This document shows positions 5,053-9,347 of a stretch of DNA of 9,347 bases, in pieces; within the stretch, counting starts at the first letter, position 1, and every line of letters begins with the position of its first letter. Under the pieces are notes generated by a model that was given only the letters and a program-made list of their open reading frames with translations, was not told the DNA's origin and did not search any database. The position numbers were made by a program, and so were the translations under genes. This DNA is from Caldifarciminota bacterium (lineage in GTDB: Bacteria > Hydrothermota > Hydrothermia > S141-80), in NCBI GenBank assembly GCA_015490255.1, contig WFYF01000348.1, positions 1 through 9,347 on the forward strand, given 5' to 3'.

Positions 5053-6392
5053 AATACACACCCCACACCGCCAGAGACCGGGAGCAGATGCTCCGGGTGC
5101 TGGGTAAATCTTCCATCGCCGACCTTTTTGCCCACATCCCGAAAGACCTTCTCTTTGAGGGAGATCTCCCGATTCCGCCTGCTCTCACCGAGCCTCAACT
5201 CGTGGGCCATCTCGCTGCCCTGGCGGATGAGAACCGGCGGATGGTGGTGTTTGCCGGCGCCGGTGCCTATGACGTTTACACCCCCCCCGCCGTTGACTTC
5301 ATCCTTTCCCGCTCGGAGTTCTTCACCGCATACACCCCCTATCAGGCCGAAGCCTCCCAGGGAACCCTCCAGGTGCTCTATGAATTCCAGAGCCTGATCG
5401 CCCGGCTCACCCTGATGGACGTGGTGCAGGGTTCGGTGTATGACGGTCCCACCGCCCTTGCAGAGGCCGTGCTCATGGCCCTCCGCATCCAGAAGGACAA
5501 GCGGAACCGGGTGCTGCTGCCCCAGAGTCTCCATCCCCACGCCAAAGCAGTGGTGAAAACCTATCTCTCCGGGCAGGACGTCACGGTGGAGGAGATCCCC
5601 TATCTCCCCTATACCGGTCAGATGGACGAGGTGTGGATCCGCAACCACCTGGGGCAGGATGTGGCGGCGGTGGTGATGCAGACCCCCAACTTCTTCGGGG
5701 TCCTGGAGAATCCCTACACCTTCCAGCGGGAGGTGCACCGGGCCGGTGCGGTGGTGATCACCTATTTTGATCCGGTTTCTGTGGCGCTTGTGGCGCCACC
5801 CGGGGAATACAAGGCCGATATCGCCGTGGCGGAAGGGCAATCCCTTGGCCTGCCCCTGGGGTTCGGCGGACCCTACATCGGCATTCTGGCCACCCGGAAG
5901 GAATACATCCGCCAGCTCCCGGGGCGGATTGCGGGAAAGACCGTGGACGTGGAGGGCCGCCCGGGCTATGTGACCGTGCTGCAGACCCGGGAACAGCACA
6001 TCCGCCGGGAGAAAGCCACGTCCAACATCTGCACCAACCAGCAGCTCATGGCCCTGGCGGTGGCGGTCTATCTTTCCCTCCTGGGACCCCAGGGGTTGCG
6101 GGAGGTGGCGGAAAACGCCCACCGGAAGGCCATGACCCTCATCCGCCGGCTGGAAGATGAGAACATCGCCCACCGGGTGTTCCGGGCTCCGGTGTTCCGG
6201 GAGTTCGTGGTGGAGCTCCGGAGGCCGGCCCGGGAGGTGGTGGCCCTGGGCGTGGAACGGGGAATCCTGCCCGGTGTGGCCATGGACCGGTGGGGCTATC
6301 CGGAGAACTGGCTGATGATCGCCGTCACCGAGCGGCGAACTGTGGAAGAAATTGAAGCCCTGGTGAAGTTTCTCAAGGACGTTCGGGCATGA
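5049..6392 (+). CDS. gcvPA: glycine dehydrogenase (decarboxylating) subunit 1
   Basis: This 447-residue protein is the standard length for the N-terminal subunit of split glycine decarboxylase. The P-protein removes CO2 from glycine and transfers the aminomethyl group to lipoyl-GcvH in the cytoplasm. The opening (MKYTPHTARDREQML) and features such as FAGAGAYDVYTPPAVD, TAYTPYQAEASQGTLQ, YDGPTALAEA, GLPLGFGGPYIG, GRIAGKTVD and REQHIRREKATSNICTNQ are strongly conserved in GcvPA. The PLP-binding Lys lies on subunit 2 (GcvPB), so this subunit needs a partner. gcvPB usually follows directly, but here the next gene encodes an ACT-domain protein, so gcvPB must be elsewhere. The start overlaps gcvH by four bases and lacks a strong Shine-Dalgarno, which suggests coupling. 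The end overlaps the next gene by four bases. Confidence 0.96.
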   Translation: MKYTPHTARDREQMLRVLGKSSIADLFAHIPKDLLFEGDLPIPPALTEPQLVGHLAALADENRRMVVFAGAGAYDVYTPPAVDFILSRSEFFTAYTPYQAEASQGTLQVLYEFQSLIARLTLMDVVQGSVYDGPTALAEAVLMALRIQKDKRNRVLLPQSLHPHAKAVVKTYLSGQDVTVEEIPYLPYTGQMDEVWIRNHLGQDVAAVVMQTPNFFGVLENPYTFQREVHRAGAVVITYFDPVSVALVAPPGEYKADIAVAEGQSLGLPLGFGGPYIGILATRKEYIRQLPGRIAGKTVDVEGRPGYVTVLQTREQHIRREKATSNICTNQQLMALAVAVYLSLLGPQGLREVAENAHRKAMTLIRRLEDENIAHRVFRAPVFREFVVELRRPAREVVALGVERGILPGVAMDRWGYPENWLMIAVTERRTVEEIEALVKFLKDVRA

Positions 6393-6865
6393 TCCGGGAA
6401 GTCCATGTCAACCGGCGGGTAATCAAGGCCGTGCTCCGGGACATCCGGGACCGCCCGGGCATGGGATACGAGCTGTTTGCCCTGTTTGAAAAGCACGGCA
6501 TTCCACTCTTTTTCATCGCCCAGAGTCCCAGCCGGCAGGGCAAATCCGACCTGGGACTGGTCTTCCCGGAGGCCTTCTTCTCGGACGTTCAGGCGCTGGA
6601 GGAAGAGCTGGAAGCCGTGGGGGCCCGTCGGGTGGACTGGGATCGGCATGCGGCCCTGGTGAACTTCTATGCCGAGGACGGTGCCCGGGAGGTGGGGGCC
6701 GCCGCCACCATCTTTTCCTGGTTTTCCATCGCGGGGATCAACGTGGAGATGACCAGTGCCACGGCCGATATGCTTTCCACCGTGATCCCCCGAAACCGGG
6801 TGGACGATCTTGTGGCGGTGATCCGGGAATATACGGATCTGCCTGTGGAGTTCCGGGAGGTCTGA
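6389..6865 (+). CDS. stand-alone tandem ACT-domain protein (aspartokinase regulatory-domain-like)
   Basis: This is a 158-residue product. Two ACT domains are visible, at about residues 10-80 and 88-155. The first contains RDIRDRPGMGYELFALFEKHGIPL, like the DRPGVAARIFxALAEAGI stretch of aspartokinase ACT1. The second contains AAATIFSWFSIAGINVEMTS, like the IFxALAxAGINVEMISQ stretch of ACT2. No kinase domain is present. ACT domains bind amino acids and control enzymes allosterically, so a ligand-sensing regulator is plausible; the aspartokinase match points to Lys or Thr, but glycine or another operon substrate cannot be excluded. It starts within the gcvPA stop codon (ATGA overlap) and is followed by the uridyltransferase gene after one base. 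Because of the overlaps and AAGGA at -9, it is a real gene and not a fragment. The ligand and partner are unknown. Confidence 0.82.
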   Translation: MIREVHVNRRVIKAVLRDIRDRPGMGYELFALFEKHGIPLFFIAQSPSRQGKSDLGLVFPEAFFSDVQALEEELEAVGARRVDWDRHAALVNFYAEDGAREVGAAATIFSWFSIAGINVEMTSATADMLSTVIPRNRVDDLVAVIREYTDLPVEFREV

Positions 6866-6866
6866 C

Positions 6867-7832
6867 ATGCCTCTGTTCGGTGCCATTCTGGCCGGAGGAC
6901 AGTCCAAACGCTTCAAAAGCCGCACCAGCAAGATCTTCCATCCCCTGTGCGGACGCCCTCTGCTGGCCTATCCCCTTGCTGCCCTTCGTGCGATGGAACC
7001 CGACGGCGTCTTCGTGGTTCTCTCTCCTGCTGCTGAAGCCGCTCTGCCCCATGTCTTCCCCGAGCCGGATTTCACCGTGGTGATCCAGGATCAGGCTCTG
7101 GGGACGGGGGACGCCGTGAAGCGCCTGCGGGAACACCTCACCACTCCGGGTGAACTCGTGGTGCTCCCGGGGGACGCCCCTCTCCTGCGGGGAGAAACCC
7201 TGGCCCGCATGGTCCAGTTCCACCGGACCCACGAGGCGGTGGCCACCGTGATGACGGCGGAGGTGCCGGATCCCACGGGATACGGTCGGGTGATCCGCTC
7301 CCCGGAGAACCCCAGCCGGCTTTTGATGATCGTGGAAGAAGCGGATGCCTTTCCGGAGGAGAAACAGGTTCGGGAGATCAACGCGGGGGCATATGTGTTT
7401 GAAGTCCCCCTGCTCTTTGAGGTGCTGGAGGACATCCGGCCGGAGAACAAGCAGCAGGAATATTATCTCACCGACGCCATCGCCATCCTTCAGCGGCGGA
7501 CCGGCCGGGTGTTTGCCTTTCGGGTGGAAGACTGGGAGGAGAGCCTGGGGGTGAACACCCGGAAGGACCTGGCCCTGGCTCATGCGGTGATGCGCCGCCG
7601 GATTGTGGAACGGTGGATGGCGGAAGGGGTGACCTTTCTGGATCCGGAAAGCGTGTATATTGAGCAGGAAGTGGTGCTGGCCCGGGACGTGGTGGTTTAC
7701 CCGGGTGTGGCCCTGATGGGCACAACCCAGGTGGGGGAAGGTGCGGTGCTCTATCCCGGTGTGGTTCTGAAGGATGCCCGCATCCCCCCCGGAACCGAGG
7801 TGTGGACGAAGGAGGGAAAGCATGGCCCATGA
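6867..7832 (+). CDS. GlmU-like nucleotidyltransferase lacking the acetyltransferase domain
   Basis: This 321-residue protein compares with about 456 for bifunctional GlmU. Residues 1-230 are a uridyltransferase fold: LAGGQSKRFKSRTSKIFHPL (GlmU LAAGxGTRMKSxxPKxxHPL), QDQALGTGDAV (QxxxLGTGHAV), LPGDAPLL (L-x-GDxPLL), DPTGYGRVIR, NAGAYVF, QEYYLTD and GVNTRKDL. Residues about 250-312 are the linker and only a few left-handed beta-helix turns (VVVYPGVALMG, GAVLYPGVVLKDARIPPGTEVW). The acetyltransferase active-site region of full GlmU is missing. It probably joins UTP with a hexosamine 1-phosphate such as GlcNAc-1-P, which must be made by another enzyme. The nucleotide loop has Gly-Gly-Gln-Ser-Lys in place of the usual GxGTR, so specificity is uncertain. 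GGGAGG sits six bases before the ATG. The 3' end overlaps trxA by 11 bp, so this is a compact gene and not a decaying one. Confidence 0.82.
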   Translation: MPLFGAILAGGQSKRFKSRTSKIFHPLCGRPLLAYPLAALRAMEPDGVFVVLSPAAEAALPHVFPEPDFTVVIQDQALGTGDAVKRLREHLTTPGELVVLPGDAPLLRGETLARMVQFHRTHEAVATVMTAEVPDPTGYGRVIRSPENPSRLLMIVEEADAFPEEKQVREINAGAYVFEVPLLFEVLEDIRPENKQQEYYLTDAIAILQRRTGRVFAFRVEDWEESLGVNTRKDLALAHAVMRRRIVERWMAEGVTFLDPESVYIEQEVVLARDVVVYPGVALMGTTQVGEGAVLYPGVVLKDARIPPGTEVWTKEGKHGP

Positions 7833-8151
7833 CCGGACCCTTGAACTGACCACGCAGAACTTTGACCGTGCGCTGAAGGAGTTCAAAGACGGTCTGCTGG
7901 TGGTGGATTTCTGGGCCGACTGGTGCCACCCGTGCAAGATGCTGGAACCCCACCTGAAGCGGCTTCTTGAGGAATACGATGCCGTGGTGCTGGGCAAGCT
8001 CAACACGGACGATCACCCGGAGATCGCGGCGCGGTTTGGGGTGATGAGCATTCCCACCCTGATCTTCTTCCAGGGTGGCCGGGAGGTGGATCGCCTGGTG
8101 GGAGCCGTCCCCTACCACGTGTTGAAGGCCCGGGTGGAGGAACTCCTGTGA
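7822..8151 (+). CDS. trxA: thioredoxin with WCHPC active site
   Basis: This 109-residue protein is the normal thioredoxin length. The active site is WADWCHPCKM (Cys35 and Cys38), with His in place of the usual Gly of WCGPC. The beta-strand LLVVDFWA, Asp29 of that strand (equivalent to the buried Asp) and the cis-proline motif SIPTLIFF (Pro78) are all present, so the fold and disulfide-reducing activity should be intact. In CxxC proteins the two central residues tune redox potential, and His usually makes the motif more oxidising. The ATG at 7822 is chosen because GGAGG lies six bases before it; an in-frame ATG at 7774 would add a non-conserved tail inside the previous gene. It overlaps the uridyltransferase gene by 11 bp and gatC by four (GTGA). 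Confidence 0.93.
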   Translation: MAHDRTLELTTQNFDRALKEFKDGLLVVDFWADWCHPCKMLEPHLKRLLEEYDAVVLGKLNTDDHPEIAARFGVMSIPTLIFFQGGREVDRLVGAVPYHVLKARVEELL

Positions 8152-8444
8152 AGTTTTCCCTGGAACATATCGCCTATCTTGCCCGGCTGGAACTTGCACC
8201 GGAAGAGCGGGAAGAGCTTGCCGCCAGTCTTGAAGCCATTCTTGAGGCCTTTGCCGTTCTGCGGGAAGCCCCGGTGGAAGGTGTGGAGCCCCTCTACGGC
8301 GTGGGGCCCCGGGTGCTGCGCCTGCGAGATGATGCGGTGGCGGAGCCTCCGGGCCGGGAAAAACTTCTCCGGGACGTTCCCGACCGGTTTCAGCACTACA
8401 TCCGGGTCCCTTCACCCCTGGCGGACGTGCGCAAACGCCAGTGA
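8148..8444 (+). CDS. gatC: Asp/Glu-tRNA amidotransferase subunit C
   Basis: This 98-residue protein is the typical GatC size. GatC stabilises the GatCAB complex, which converts misacylated Asp-tRNA(Asn) or Glu-tRNA(Gln) to the amide form. The N-terminal helix (EHIAYLARLELAPEEREELA) and the closing stretch LRDDAVAEPPGREKLLRDVP...YIRVP match the family (LRxDxxxxxxxxxxxLxNAP...FxVP). The start is GTG, overlapping the trxA stop as GTGA. Translation is probably coupled to trxA. gatA and gatB do not follow; hutH does. This is a common genome arrangement only in part, since gatC often precedes gatA. Confidence 0.92.
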   Translation: MKFSLEHIAYLARLELAPEEREELAASLEAILEAFAVLREAPVEGVEPLYGVGPRVLRLRDDAVAEPPGREKLLRDVPDRFQHYIRVPSPLADVRKRQ

Positions 8445-8453
8445 GGGGGCGGG

Positions 8454-9347
8454 GTGGAAGCCCTTCATCTGGGTGAAAAACGGCTTACCCTGGAGGATGC
8501 TGCACAGTTTCTCCAGGGTAAGCGGGTGATTCTTTCGCCGGAAGCCCGGTCCCGGGTGGAGGCGGCGCATCGGAAAGTCCAGGAGCTTCTCACCGGCGGC
8601 CCGGCGTATGGCATCAACACCGGCGTGGGAAAACTCGCCACCACCCGGATTCCTCCGGACGAACTTCAGCGGTTTTCGGTGAACCTTCTGCGAAGCCACG
8701 CGGTGGGGGTGGGGGATCCGGCTCCACCGGAGGTGGTCCGCCTCACCCTGCTTCTGCGCGCCCATCTCCTGCTTCAGGGCTATTCCGGCGTCTCCTGGCG
8801 GACCCTGATGTATCTGGAGCGGTTCCTCAACGAAGACGTCGTTCCGGTGGTCCCCCGGTGGGGTTCGGTGGGGGCCAGTGGAGACCTCGCACCCCTTGCC
8901 CACATCGCCCTTACCCTGATGGGGGAGGGGGAGGTGTGGCTCCAGGGGCAGCGGGTGGCCGCCCGCCACGCTCTGGAGGCCCCGGGCCTCCCTCCCTGGA
9001 AGCCCGGACCCAAAGAAGCCCTGGCCCTGATCAACGGCACGTCCTATTCCACTGCCGTGCTTCTGGTTGCCTTTCAGCAAGCCCGGACCCTCATGGCCTG
9101 GCTCCCCTGGATCGCCGCCACCACCTTTGAGGCCCTGGCCGCCCTTCCCGGTGCGCTGGACGGGCGCGCCCTCGCCCTCCGGGGTTTCGGTGTGGAAAAG
9201 GTGGGGGCAGAAGTCCGCCAGCTCGTGACAGACTCCCGGATCCCCCGGGATGCCTCCCGGGTGCAGGACGCCTACAGCCTCCGGTGCACCCCCCAGATCC
9301 ACGGAGCAACAGAGTGGTTTCTGGCGTTTCTCGGTGAAGGGCTGGAG
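8454..9347 (+). CDS. hutH: histidine ammonia-lyase, N-terminal part (runs off window)
   Basis: 298 residues are visible out of about 500. Histidine ammonia-lyase converts L-histidine to urocanate and ammonia, the first step of histidine breakdown. The MIO cofactor forms from Ala-Ser-Gly at residues 141-143 in WGSVGASGDLAPLAH. Also seen are AYGINTGVGK (Tyr52), the Ser-His pair at 81-82 in NLLRSHAVGVG (His is typical of the histidine-specific enzymes), ALALINGT and the QDAYSLRC stretch. The usual RPHPGQ loop before the VQDAYSLRC segment is replaced by ALRGFGVEKV. The GTG at 8454 is the only reasonable start, because the in-frame stop of gatC lies nine bases before it; the Shine-Dalgarno (GAGGGG) is weak. 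The gene is the last seen in the gcvH run. Another aromatic amino-acid lyase or aminomutase is the main alternative. Confidence 0.9.
   Translation, partial: MEALHLGEKRLTLEDAAQFLQGKRVILSPEARSRVEAAHRKVQELLTGGPAYGINTGVGKLATTRIPPDELQRFSVNLLRSHAVGVGDPAPPEVVRLTLLLRAHLLLQGYSGVSWRTLMYLERFLNEDVVPVVPRWGSVGASGDLAPLAHIALTLMGEGEVWLQGQRVAARHALEAPGLPPWKPGPKEALALINGTSYSTAVLLVAFQQARTLMAWLPWIAATTFEALAALPGALDGRALALRGFGVEKVGAEVRQLVTDSRIPRDASRVQDAYSLRCTPQIHGATEWFLAFLGEGLE

Noticed and set aside
4950..6173. 407-codon open frame on the minus strand
   Set aside because: It lies opposite gcvPA, which is firmly identified; the translation is His/Gly-rich without motifs.
7774..7821. Upstream ATG of the thioredoxin
   Set aside because: The 16 extra residues are Pro/Arg-rich, not conserved in thioredoxins and lie in another gene; the ATG at 7822 has a proper Shine-Dalgarno.
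6738..9302. Three long minus-strand open frames opposite the uridyltransferase, trxA, gatC and hutH genes
   Set aside because: They are antisense shadows of well-identified genes and show no family motifs.

Overview
The window is gene-dense, GC-rich bacterial DNA with no rRNA, tRNA, integrase or transposase gene. The organism cannot be named from it. A compact operon style, near-consensus sigma-70 promoters, AGGAGG ribosome binding sites, a split glycine decarboxylase (GcvPA type), a bacterial PolX and a secreted repeat protein with a type IX secretion (T9SS)-like C-terminus together fit an uncultured, possibly thermophilic, FCB-like or candidate-phylum bacterium. That placement is an inference of low confidence.

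Layout. (1) 1-447, plus strand: the C-terminal end of DNA polymerase X (PHP domain), cut by the window edge. (2) 2447 down to 407, minus strand: three overlapping genes. They encode a small two-helix membrane protein with a Cys/Gly/Ser-rich tail, a large membrane protein with an embedded YidD domain, and a short membrane protein sharing the C-terminal domain of the YidD fusion. The last gene overlaps the end of polX tail to tail by 41 bp. (3) 2448-2959: a gene-free stretch filled with palindromes, including an array of about three hairpins spaced 46-47 bp apart. (4) 4450 down to 2960, minus strand: a secreted beta-propeller-like protein with a T9SS-like sorting tail. A TTGACA-17-TATATT promoter drives it, followed by a perfect 14-bp palindrome. 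(5) 4666 to the right edge, plus strand: a tight run of seven genes from a TTGATG-17-TATAAT promoter: gcvH, gcvPA, a stand-alone tandem ACT-domain protein, a GlmU-like uridyltransferase without the acetyltransferase half, a thioredoxin with a CHPC active site, gatC, and the start of a histidine ammonia-lyase gene.

How the genes may work together. The plus-strand operon mixes glycine catabolism (gcvH, gcvPA), amino-acid sensing (ACT), sugar-nucleotide synthesis, redox, tRNA amidation (gatC) and histidine breakdown (hutH). Amino-acid metabolism is the loosest shared theme. gcvT, gcvPB, gatA and gatB are not in the window and must be elsewhere. The minus-strand YidD cluster is the least explained part and the best candidate for an undescribed membrane-insertion or export module: its three genes overlap, share a membrane domain and include a Cys-rich small protein that could be a client. 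No function is demonstrated by sequence alone.
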